The translations under genes and the position numbers were made by a program. The notes under the pieces are model-generated. The model made no database searches. It saw only the letters and a program-made list of their open reading frames with translations, and was not told where the DNA came from. A DNA stretch of 64,000 nt from Acidobacteriaceae bacterium (GTDB lineage: Bacteria > Acidobacteriota > Terriglobia > Terriglobales > Acidobacteriaceae), in NCBI GenBank assembly GCA_025361625.1, contig JANYKL010000070.1, forward strand, positions 1-64,000, given 5' to 3'. Shown in pieces: positions 55,222 to 63,087 of this stretch (the stretch's first letter is position 1; the number at the start of each line of letters is the position of its first letter).

Positions 55222-56286
55222 ATGTCCAAGAACGGTTTTCATAACGGCAATTCGCGTTCGCACAACCTGCGTTCACTCTTCAGCATGTTTTCGAGTGACC
55301 TCGCCATCGATCTCGGGACCGCCAATACGCTCGTCTACGCGCGCGGCAAAGGCATCGTCGTCAACGAGCCCTCCATCGTCGCCCTCAACAAGAACACCAA
55401 TGAAGTTGAGGCCGTCGGCAAAGAGGCGAAAGAGATGCTCGGCCGCACGCCGGGCAACATCGTCGCCATCAAGCCCATGAAGGATGGCGTCATCGCCGAC
55501 TTCAAAGTGACCGAGAAAATGTTGAATTATTTCATTCAGAAGGCCCATAACCGCAAGATGCTGGTGCATCCACGCATCGTCATCGGCGTGCCTTCCGAAA
55601 TCACGCAGGTCGAAAAGCGCGCCGTGATGGATTCCGCCTATCGCGCCAAGGCAAGCGAAGTTCACCTCGTCGAGCAAGCCATGGTCGCTGCCATCGGCGC
55701 CGGCCTTCCCATCACCGAGCCGAGCGGCAACATGGTCGTCGACATCGGCGGCGGCACTACCGACATCGCCGTAATTTCTCTGAGCGGCATCGTCTATTCG
55801 CGCTCCGTGCGCATGGCCGGCAATCAGATGGATGAGGCCATCATGAACTACCTCAAGCGGAAATATAACTTGCTCGTCGGCGAGCGCACGGCGGAGCAAA
55901 TCAAGATGGAAATCGGCTCCGCCTATCCTCTCGATAAGCCCCTTACCATGGAGATCAAAGGCCGCAACCTGATCGAAGGCGTGCCCAAAACCATTACGGT
56001 TGACGACAGCGAAATTCGCGAGTCTTTGAGCGAATGCGTCTCCACCATCATGAACGCGATTCGAGTCGCCCTCGAGCGTACGCCACCTGAGCTTTCTGCC
56101 GACATCAGCGACCGCGGTATCGTCTTGACGGGCGGCGGTGCCCTCATCAAAAATTTGGATAAACGCATCCGCGAAGAAACGGGACTGCCCGTCTCCATCG
56201 CCGACGATCCGCTCTGCAGTGTTGTGCTCGGCACGGGCAAGATGCTCTCCGACTTCAAGCTGCTGCGCAAAATTTCGATTGAGTAA
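55222..56286 (+). CDS. mreB: Rod shape-determining protein MreB
   Basis: Bacterial actin that forms membrane-bound filaments and guides the elongation machinery. 354 residues from the ATG at 55222, preceded by AAGAGAGAC; the in-frame upstream extension is not family-like. SSDLAIDLGTANTLVYARGK (phosphate 1), VVDIGGGTTDIAVISL (phosphate 2), GERTAEQIKMEIGSAYP and LTGGGALIKNLDKRI (adenosine loop) are intact. It heads mreB-mreC-mreD on the plus strand. Confidence 0.97.
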   Translation: MSKNGFHNGNSRSHNLRSLFSMFSSDLAIDLGTANTLVYARGKGIVVNEPSIVALNKNTNEVEAVGKEAKEMLGRTPGNIVAIKPMKDGVIADFKVTEKMLNYFIQKAHNRKMLVHPRIVIGVPSEITQVEKRAVMDSAYRAKASEVHLVEQAMVAAIGAGLPITEPSGNMVVDIGGGTTDIAVISLSGIVYSRSVRMAGNQMDEAIMNYLKRKYNLLVGERTAEQIKMEIGSAYPLDKPLTMEIKGRNLIEGVPKTITVDDSEIRESLSECVSTIMNAIRVALERTPPELSADISDRGIVLTGGGALIKNLDKRIREETGLPVSIADDPLCSVVLGTGKMLSDFKLLRKISIE

Positions 56287-56461
56287 CTGCCCACGAAGCT
56301 TGCAGCTTTACCGCCGGCGCTTCGATCAAGAATCATTGCGCAGCGCGGGTAGCTCAAAACGACGTATCCTTCAGACTGCCGTTCCCGGTTAGCTAAGTAC
56401 GGCCTGCTGAGAACTGCCAGCTGGGGCTTGAGAGCTAAGGCTAAGCACTAAGACCCGTTTT

Positions 56462-57739
56462 ATGGAATCCGTCCTCGGACGCTACCGCAACCTGATCGTG
56501 CTCGTGGGTGTTCTATTCGCCCAGGTGCTCGGCTTGGCCGTGCAGGTCAAGCGCACGAACGATAGCGAGCCCACGCGCCTCATCCGGGTCTGGGTCGTTG
56601 GAACAGTCACTCCACTCGAAAAAGGCTTGGCGTGGGCGCAATTCTCAACCAGCAGTGTCTGGCATAATTATTTTTATTTGCGCGGCGTTCGGGCCGAAAA
56701 TCGCAGCCTCAAGGCTCAACTGGAGCGGATGAGCATCGACCAGGCCCGCCTCAGCCAGGATGCGGACCAGGCGCGCCGCCTGCAAGCGCTGCTCGGCTTT
56801 AAAGAAAAATTCGTTTCGCAAACCATGGCCGCCCAGGTCATCGGAGGCAGCGGCAGCGAGTCCTCGCACTCCGTTTACATCGATAAAGGCGAGCGCGATC
56901 ACATTAAGCCAGACATGGCCGTCATTACCGGCGAGGGCGTCGTCGGAAAAGTGCTGCACGTTTATCACTCTTCTTCTCAAATTCTTCTGATCAACGATCA
57001 AAGCAGTGGAGTCGGCGCGCTTTTGGATAAGACCCGAACCCAGGGCATTCTGCACGGCACCCCCGCCGGCGAAACATCTCTCGATAAAGTCATGAGCGAT
57101 GAAGATGTCTCCGCCGGAGAATCAGTTCTGACTAGTGGCGGCGACGGAGTCTTTCCCAAAGGCTTGCTCGTAGGCCACGTGACAAAAGTTGGAACCGGAA
57201 GCGATGTTTTCCTGAATATTCAAGTTCGTCCCGCTGCCGATCTCAGCCGTCTCGAGGAAGTACTGGTAGTGACCAAGGTCGATGAGCGGCAGGCGGAGCC
57301 GGAACAGGCCGGCGTCTCGCGTGGAGTTGACATTCTTGCGGCGCGCCTGCCGGGAGTGCCCGCGAAAGTAGAAGCCCCACAGAAAGACGGAAGTGAATCT
57401 GCGGCCGTCGCGCCGAAGTCTCCAGTCGCCAAGCCGGGCGACGGCGTAAACGCGAGCGCGGCGCCCAAGCCCGCCGTTGCGAAACCTTCAGTCCCCGGCG
57501 CGATCCCGGCAGAAACGACGGCCGAGAAGTCCGCTTCTCAAAACGCTGACCCCGCGCCTACCGCTGCAAAGCCCCGAACCATGCCGGTCTCCGCGACGCC
57601 GCGCTCGAGTTTCGCTGCGCCATCGACATCAGCGACCTCTGCCCCCAAATCGGTGACCACGCCGAAGCCAAAAGATGCCGTGCTGCCTACAAACCGAGTG
57701 CCACCGCCACCAGCCGCCGCGCAGGATAGCCCGCAATAG
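56462..57739 (+). CDS. mreC: Rod shape-determining protein MreC
   Basis: Periplasmic scaffold of the elongasome with one N-terminal membrane segment (LIVLVGVLFAQVLGLAVQV), a coiled coil at about 75-110 (LKAQLERMSIDQARLSQDAD) and the conserved beta-domains (VYIDKGERDHIKPDMAVITG; SSSQILLINDQSSGVGALLD; VLTSGGDGVFPKGLLVGHVT). At 425 residues it is longer than usual because of a Pro/Ala/Ser/Lys-rich tail from about residue 280. The ATG at 56462 has only a weak purine stretch upstream. The mreD start overlaps the stop by one base, showing coupling. Confidence 0.95.
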   Translation: MESVLGRYRNLIVLVGVLFAQVLGLAVQVKRTNDSEPTRLIRVWVVGTVTPLEKGLAWAQFSTSSVWHNYFYLRGVRAENRSLKAQLERMSIDQARLSQDADQARRLQALLGFKEKFVSQTMAAQVIGGSGSESSHSVYIDKGERDHIKPDMAVITGEGVVGKVLHVYHSSSQILLINDQSSGVGALLDKTRTQGILHGTPAGETSLDKVMSDEDVSAGESVLTSGGDGVFPKGLLVGHVTKVGTGSDVFLNIQVRPAADLSRLEEVLVVTKVDERQAEPEQAGVSRGVDILAARLPGVPAKVEAPQKDGSESAAVAPKSPVAKPGDGVNASAAPKPAVAKPSVPGAIPAETTAEKSASQNADPAPTAAKPRTMPVSATPRSSFAAPSTSATSAPKSVTTPKPKDAVLPTNRVPPPPAAAQDSPQ

Positions 57740-58257
57740 TGGCCATCACCTACACCTCCGGAGAGCAGGTTGAGGTCTACCGTTTTAGCCTGCCCGCGAC
57801 CATCCTGATCCCGCTGGCCGCAATCTTTCTCCAGGCATTTTTGCCGTTGCGCGTACCATTCTTTGCCATCTTCGATCTTCCCATGCTGGTCACGATCGCC
57901 TTCGCCACCGCCCGCCGCAATCCCATGGCCGGGCTTTTCACAGGCGGCATCATCGGAATCATCCAGGACTCTCTAACGCCGCATCCAATCGGCCTCTTCG
58001 GAATCGCGAAAACCATTGTCGGCTTCGGCGCTTCATCGCTCGGAATCAAGATCGACGTAGAAAATATGGGCGCGCGTTTCTTGCTGACCATCTTCTTCTA
58101 TGTGCTCCACGAAGTCGTCTATTTCGTCATCGGCCGCGGTCTCGTCGGCCTGCACATAGCCTGGAGTTGGCCTCACGAACTCGTCTCAGGCATTGCCAAC
58201 GCCGTTCTTGGCATCTTCATCTTCATGCTCTTGGACCGCCTGAAACAGCGCATCTAA
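57739..58257 (+). CDS. mreD: Rod shape-determining protein MreD
   Basis: Integral membrane partner of MreC, 172 residues with about five hydrophobic segments (TILIPLAAIFLQAFLPL, GLFTGGIIGIIQDSL, FLLTIFFYVLHEVVYFVIG, NAVLGIFIFMLLDRLKQRI). DSLTPHPIGLFGIAKTIVGF is the most conserved loop. The GTG start overlaps the mreC stop (TAGTG). The genes usually found next, for PBP2 and RodA, are not here; ku follows after 374 nt. Confidence 0.92.
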   Translation: MAITYTSGEQVEVYRFSLPATILIPLAAIFLQAFLPLRVPFFAIFDLPMLVTIAFATARRNPMAGLFTGGIIGIIQDSLTPHPIGLFGIAKTIVGFGASSLGIKIDVENMGARFLLTIFFYVLHEVVYFVIGRGLVGLHIAWSWPHELVSGIANAVLGIFIFMLLDRLKQRI

Positions 58258-58631
58258 CTTTACTGTTCGGCATTCGCCGACTCGTCCACACGACTTGCCC
58301 TCGCAGACCGAAAGAACTGCCCTTCGCCACACGAACCTCCGCTCACTCACTGTCGGCGGTCTCTCTGCCTACCAATCGCTGTGCCTACCAATCGATAACA
58401 CCAGATCCTGCGCTTTCCTCGCCGTGACCCCGTCCTATAGTGCTTGATTTCTAGATTCACCCCCGCTCTCGCCTCGGGTTCCGCCTCTACGTTGCGCTAC
58501 ACTTCAATACGCCAGGCCGTGTTCCGGCATCTTAGCCACGGCGATCGTAATCGTCGGATAGCTGATTGCAGAACGCTGTTATGTCGAACGCGGCAATACA
58601 AAGGCAGCAATACTACTTCGTTTTGGGGTGA
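58258..58631. other. Intergenic region without a gene
   Basis: 374 nt between mreD and ku. A 13-nt direct repeat (TGCCTACCAATCG at 58366 and 58382) is the only structure seen. The region is pyrimidine-rich on the plus strand, and no coding frame or RNA is supported. Confidence 0.55.
58366..58394. repeat. Pair of 13-nt direct repeats
   Basis: TGCCTACCAATCG at 58366-58378 and 58382-58394, 16-nt period, exact. Confidence 0.85.
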
Positions 58632-59474
58632 ATGATGGCGGCTTCAGTCTGGTCTGGATACCTTACGTTCGGATTAATCTCCATGCCCGTGCGCTTGTTC
58701 TCCGGAGCGCGCAGCAGCGGCATCTCTTTCAACATGCTGCACCGTACCGACCATCACCGCGTCAAGCAGCAGCTTTATTGCCCAGCCGACAACCAGGTGA
58801 TCGAACGCTCCGACACCGTCAAAGGATATGAGTACCGCAAGGGCGAGTACATCATCATCGAGCCCGAAGAGATCAAGAAGATCGAGCCGAAGACGGCGAA
58901 GACCATGGAGATTCTCGAGTTCGTAAAATCCGATGAAGTCGATCCCGTCTACTTCGAGTCCTCGTATTACATGATGCCGGAGGAAGCTGGCCGCCGCCCC
59001 TACGCACTCCTGACCAAGGCGCTCGAAGAAAGCGAATATGTGGCTATCGCAAAACTCACCATGCACAACCGCGAGTACACCGTTTTTCTGCGTCCGCACA
59101 AAGGCGGCATGATGCTGCACACCATGTATTACGCGGAAGAAGTGAAAGAAGTGGAATCATTTGGCGCGCCCGACGTTCAGATTAAAGATGCAGAAATCAA
59201 AGTCGCGCACCAGCTCATCGAAGCCCTGGCCGACAAGTGGAATCCCGAAAAATACCACGACACATTCCAGGACAACCTGAAAAAGCTCATCGAAACAAAA
59301 CTCGAGGGCGGGGAAGTGCAGGCCGTCGAGCAACCGAAGAAGCTGGCCCCGGTCGTCGACTTGATGGCCGCCTTAAAAGAAAGCCTGGCTCAAACCAAGA
59401 AGCCCCCAGCCTCAGAGAAAGTAGCCGAACCTCACGCCGGGCGCCAAACCAAAGCTCGCCGAGGCCGGGCCTGA
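58632..59474 (+). CDS. ku: Non-homologous end-joining protein Ku
   Basis: Homodimeric ring that binds DNA double-strand breaks and recruits ligase LigD. 280 residues, as expected for bacterial Ku. SVWSGYLTFGLISMPVRLFS opens the beta-barrel, KGYEYRKGEYIIIEPEEIKK, VDPVYFESSYYMMPEEAGRR, TMHNREYTVFLRPHKGGMML and LIEALADKWNPEKYHDTF follow. The last ~40 residues are Lys/Ala/Pro-rich, the variable C-terminal extension that modulates DNA binding. No ligD is in the window. GGGGTGA precedes two adjacent ATG codons; the first is used here. Confidence 0.95.
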   Translation: MMAASVWSGYLTFGLISMPVRLFSGARSSGISFNMLHRTDHHRVKQQLYCPADNQVIERSDTVKGYEYRKGEYIIIEPEEIKKIEPKTAKTMEILEFVKSDEVDPVYFESSYYMMPEEAGRRPYALLTKALEESEYVAIAKLTMHNREYTVFLRPHKGGMMLHTMYYAEEVKEVESFGAPDVQIKDAEIKVAHQLIEALADKWNPEKYHDTFQDNLKKLIETKLEGGEVQAVEQPKKLAPVVDLMAALKESLAQTKKPPASEKVAEPHAGRQTKARRGRA

Positions 59475-59675
59475 AATTTTCACTTGAACCTAACAGCAAA
59501 GCAGCCTTCCCCATTCCAGTGTCCCCCCTTTTGTAATGTCAGAGGGGCATACACCTCCTCTTGGATTTCTGCCCGCTCCAATGATCATTGCGGGTCTGAA
59601 TCAATCAAACTTCTGATCATGGCAGGTCAGTGTGGCCTGACCCTCTAGTGCGTTCAACAAGAAGTCTGCGAAGTA

Positions 59676-60281
59676 TCAGAATCGTAGGATGGGACCAAAC
59701 GAAGCCCGAAAGTTATTGTGTCCGCCGTGATTAAAGTAGATCTCGTCTCCTACTTCCAGCCGCAACCCCACCGGGCCGAGACTAGCCTCGACTCCGCCTC
59801 CAGGATAGATAGCGGCATTCAAACTAGAAGTGCGCAGGCCGAGGATCGTGCTCACGAAACCGCTGTAAGGGAGCAGGCTAGAGCTCAATCGAAAATCGAC
59901 AAAGCCCGCTTTCATCGTCACAAAGGGACGAAACGCGCCTCGTGGCGGCTTCAAAGTCGGGCCAAACAGCCCCTGCGTGACGCCAATTGAAGTGTTTGCA
60001 ATTGCTGTCACATTGCCGTTCGCGATGTTCCTGTACGCTTCCGAAAAATTGATCCCGTAATCGTAAGCGACTTCCCCTTCGACCACGATGAACCGGTTGG
60101 CGCGTGCCCCAAGGCGCGCTCCCAACCCGAAATTGTTGGTATTCGTCTGCGAAATGCCGAGGTAATCCACAAAAACTCCAGCTTCAATGCGTTCTTGCGC
60201 CATCAAGGGGATCGAGGTAAAAGGCACAACAACGGCGATAAGGGCTAAGAAGAAGAAGAAAAATAGGGAAGACCTGGCCAC
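59676..60281 (-). CDS. Small outer-membrane beta-barrel protein
   Basis: 201 residues. A signal peptide (SLFFFFFLALIAVVVPFTSI) ends at MAQ. The mature chain alternates polar and hydrophobic residues in strands (RIEAGVFVDYLGISQTNTNN, GLGARLGARANRFIVVEGEV, VGLRLEVGDEIYFNHGGHNN) and ends in ILRF, with the C-terminal Phe typical of proteins inserted by BAM. This is the eight-strand OmpA/OmpW-like porin-family architecture. It may be structural or a small-solute pore. It is convergent with ku, and a 201-nt gap between them holds no gene. Confidence 0.8.
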   Translation of the reverse strand: MARSSLFFFFFLALIAVVVPFTSIPLMAQERIEAGVFVDYLGISQTNTNNFGLGARLGARANRFIVVEGEVAYDYGINFSEAYRNIANGNVTAIANTSIGVTQGLFGPTLKPPRGAFRPFVTMKAGFVDFRLSSSLLPYSGFVSTILGLRTSSLNAAIYPGGGVEASLGPVGLRLEVGDEIYFNHGGHNNFRASFGPILRF

Positions 60282-60536
60282 GCTCGGGCACTCCTAAATC
60301 TTTCGGAGTTACGATGCGCTCCGAAGCCTCACAGTTGGTGCGCAGCTCTCATTTAGACCCCCCGTTCTGCCAGAGAGAGCTCGTCAACCCTCTCGTCATG
60401 AAGATCACATGAGAAATTTGATCAAAGATCTAACTCAGGCCAAGATGCCCGTCGAACAGGCGTTTCGGCGGATCTCGAATAGTTGGCTCGAACACCTGAA
60501 CTGAGCAGTACGAGATAACAAAAGTCCTGGTGCCCC

Positions 60537-62165
60537 ATGGCTCTTGACGTCTTTCGCAAACGAGGCGAGACTCGGGGTTACCTCTTTCAAAAATCCATGC
60601 ACGGATCAGCCCAGCCCGACGAGAAACTTGGAGCCACGGTACCGTTCTCGAACGGCGATGCAATTCTCGCGACAGAAGGATCCCAAGCCAATGAAAGCGA
60701 TGCCAACGTCGCTAGAGGTCGCGAAAATGGAGCCTCCGACGGTCGAAGCGCGGAGGCCCGAACTTTAGACACTCGAAGTTTAGACGGACGAAGTTTAGAA
60801 GAAAAGGAACTCGAATCCACGCTCCAGTTACTCGTCGAGCGAGCGCAATACATTACTGGCGCCACCGGCACTGCCTTGGCCCTGCCGCAGGGCGACGAAA
60901 TGGTTTGCCGAGCGAGTGCCGGCACATCCGCGCCCGTCGTTGGAGCGAGACTTCAAGTTCAGTCCGGACTAACCGGTGAGAGCATCCTTCGCCGTCAGTT
61001 GCTGCGATGTGATAATGCAGAGACTGATCCCCGGGTAAACCTTGACGCTTGCCGCGCGCTTGGGATTGCTTCCATCGTCGTATTGCCCATCCTTCGGCCG
61101 AACGGCGATGTTCGCGGACTGTTTGAGCTTTTTTCCGACCACCCCTACGCATTCGAAGAACGAGATTTGATCGCGCTTGAACGAATGGCGGTACTCACCC
61201 AGACCGCGCTCGACCTGGCAGAAAATAGCACCGCGACAAAGCCGACGGTCGAGATTGAAAGGGGGCCTGGACGTCCTACATCCGAACCTGACGATGACAT
61301 TTTGGATGTTGCCGCTGAGCAGGAGCCGTCGCATGCCCAGTCGCATCCGACCTTCCAGACAACAACGCCCTCTGCCGTCCCCAAGCCAGGTGCGGAATCT
61401 CTCGCCGAGCCTCCTGCGCACGCAACATCCGCGCTCGGGCAAATCACTCCCGGATCTGCGGAGTCTCTCCAAATTTCGTCGGGTGTTTCGGCTATCAAAG
61501 ATGCGAGGACGGACGAAGCCATTCTGAATGCGGAAACCAATGATGCACCGATCAATGACGCGCCCGTTGCTGCAACAAGCGAAACTAAGATTCCACCAAC
61601 AGCAGAAACGATCGCAGTCAAGCACGAAGTAACGCAGATCGTAGACGCGCCGTCGCGAGAGGCCAAGGGAGCCGATCCCAAAGCCCATCCCACAGTCGCT
61701 CCAAAAGACTGGCCGGCAACGAATTCCACTACCGCACCCCCCGTTTTAGAAGACGCCGCCCCTGCCGCTACCAGCGCGGATCTCCCGACGCCTCTGGCGA
61801 TGCTGAGAGTGCACAAATGCTTGGCGTGCGGATTTCCTGTTTCAGAGGGTCGAACACTTTGTCTCGATTGCGAGAGACTCGATTCCCATAAAAGTGGTGT
61901 GCACGAGAAGGGCACCGCAGGATCGAATACAAACGACTCAAGACTATCGCCAGTGCATGAAACCAAGGCACCGACGATGGATGCAGGCGTCGCATCCGGA
62001 AATCAGACGAGCGAGATACCTTTGTCGGCGCCCGACCAATTTGTGCCTGCGTTCCTTGCCAACAGCGTGCCGGTGAAAGAATCCTGGCTGTCCGATCACG
62101 TGAACATACTGGCGATTCTCGTCTTCATCATGTGCATCCTCGTCGCAATCGTCGTCTTCCGCTAA
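60537..62165 (+). CDS. GAF-zinc ribbon-tail-anchor protein
   Basis: 542 residues. After a polar N-terminus with a 15-nt in-frame repeat (residues ~68-87), a GAF domain lies at ~90-235 (ITGATGTALALPQGDEMVCR; GLTGESILRRQLLRCDN; ALGIASIVVLPILRPNG). A long low-complexity acidic/Ala/Pro-rich linker follows to ~420, then a zinc ribbon CLACGFPVSEGRTLCLDC (CxxC...CxxC) at ~424-446. A single membrane segment ends the chain (~522-541, ILAILVFIMCILVAIVVF). It would be held to the membrane by its C-terminus with GAF and ribbon in the cytoplasm. No enzyme domain. ATG at 60537 is the longest start; no strong ribosome site. Confidence 0.75.
   Translation: MALDVFRKRGETRGYLFQKSMHGSAQPDEKLGATVPFSNGDAILATEGSQANESDANVARGRENGASDGRSAEARTLDTRSLDGRSLEEKELESTLQLLVERAQYITGATGTALALPQGDEMVCRASAGTSAPVVGARLQVQSGLTGESILRRQLLRCDNAETDPRVNLDACRALGIASIVVLPILRPNGDVRGLFELFSDHPYAFEERDLIALERMAVLTQTALDLAENSTATKPTVEIERGPGRPTSEPDDDILDVAAEQEPSHAQSHPTFQTTTPSAVPKPGAESLAEPPAHATSALGQITPGSAESLQISSGVSAIKDARTDEAILNAETNDAPINDAPVAATSETKIPPTAETIAVKHEVTQIVDAPSREAKGADPKAHPTVAPKDWPATNSTTAPPVLEDAAPAATSADLPTPLAMLRVHKCLACGFPVSEGRTLCLDCERLDSHKSGVHEKGTAGSNTNDSRLSPVHETKAPTMDAGVASGNQTSEIPLSAPDQFVPAFLANSVPVKESWLSDHVNILAILVFIMCILVAIVVFR
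60738..60797 (+). repeat. 15-nt in-frame tandem repeat, four units
   Basis: Units at 60738, 60753, 60768 and 60783 of the type GACACTCGAAGTTTA, encoding DGRSA, EARTL, DTRSL, DGRSL just before the GAF domain of the zinc-ribbon protein. Confidence 0.85.
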
Positions 62166-62192
62166 CGAGTTTGAAGACTGGTCGAGAAAGTT

Positions 62193-62942
62193 TTAATAAA
62201 TGGTGTATCCGGGTGCCGGATTTCGTATGTCCGGCTTAGAAGCCATAAGCAGCAGCGCGCCCACGCGCTTGAATGCTTTCAAGTCGTCGAGAGAGTGAAA
62301 AGAAGTAGTGCGGTAATTTTCAGGCGTCGGAGTGTCGTCCGGAATCATCGCGTACTCAACGTTTTCGAAAGCATGTTGTTTCAGCATCTCCGCATACTCC
62401 GCCGCCGACCGGACATGCACCGGCACCTTCAACTTCGGCACCCATTGCAGCGAATAAGGGTTGTCTTTGTATAAGTTGATCAGAATAAATAAACGCCCAT
62501 GTGGCGCCATCACGCGGAAAAGTTCAGCTAAGGCCCGCTCCTGATCGGGATAGTAATAGAAGGATTCAACCGATAACACTTTATCGAAAAAATTTTCCTC
62601 CCAGGGAATCTGCGTCGCCGACCCGGTCACGAACATGACATTGTCAAACTCTTTCGAGCCCGCTCGTGCCTCCCGGATCATCTCATCGGAGATATCGACG
62701 CCCACAACCTGCCCGAAGCCTTTTGGACCTTCACTCACCATGCGCGCCAGCAGACGTGTTGCCCATCCCGAGCCGCATCCAAGATCGAGAACGCGCTCGC
62801 CCGGCCGCAAATTCATCCGCCTCATTGTTTTTTCAGTGATGTCGAGATGGTGGTTCTCCATCTTTGAGCCTTCACCGCGCTGGGCCCAGCGGTTAAATTC
62901 CAGTTGCAATCGTTGATCGGAAGTTTGTTTTTCTTCTGCCAT
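62193..62942 (-). CDS. Class I SAM-dependent methyltransferase
   Basis: 249 residues. Motif I is VLDLGCGSGWATRLLARM near residue 50, and VVGVDISDEMIREAR (motif Post I) and the Asp-rich VLSVESFYYYPDQERAL follow, as in UbiE/MenG-like methyltransferases. LFILINLYKDNPYSLQWV is unusual enough to prevent naming the substrate. ATG start at 62942 is preceded by GAGGATTT. It lies 27 nt from the stop of the GAF/zinc-ribbon gene (convergent) and 145 nt from aroA upstream on the same strand. Confidence 0.85.
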   Translation of the reverse strand: MAEEKQTSDQRLQLEFNRWAQRGEGSKMENHHLDITEKTMRRMNLRPGERVLDLGCGSGWATRLLARMVSEGPKGFGQVVGVDISDEMIREARAGSKEFDNVMFVTGSATQIPWEENFFDKVLSVESFYYYPDQERALAELFRVMAPHGRLFILINLYKDNPYSLQWVPKLKVPVHVRSAAEYAEMLKQHAFENVEYAMIPDDTPTPENYRTTSFHSLDDLKAFKRVGALLLMASKPDIRNPAPGYTIY

Positions 62943-63087
62943 AAATCCTCAGCGATAAAAAATGGTATCGACTCGCAACGCTCTCAGTTTTTCTCACACT
63001 GAGCGAAATGAATCGCCAGGCAATGAGCTCGTGCGCACCAATTCAAAAAATCGACTTTGTCTCACGATTACGGCATTGCCGAGGTTG

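Noticed and set aside
55273-55899. 208-codon minus-strand frame opposite mreB
   Set aside because: Gly/Asp/His-rich antisense shadow of a highly conserved gene.
59625-59642. Terminator between ku and the beta-barrel gene
   Set aside because: GGTCAG/CTGACC forms only a 6-bp stem and lacks a T-run on either side.
61145-61966. 273-codon minus-strand frame inside the GAF/zinc-ribbon gene
   Set aside because: Arises from the low-complexity linker on the other strand; Ser/Ala-rich with no domain.
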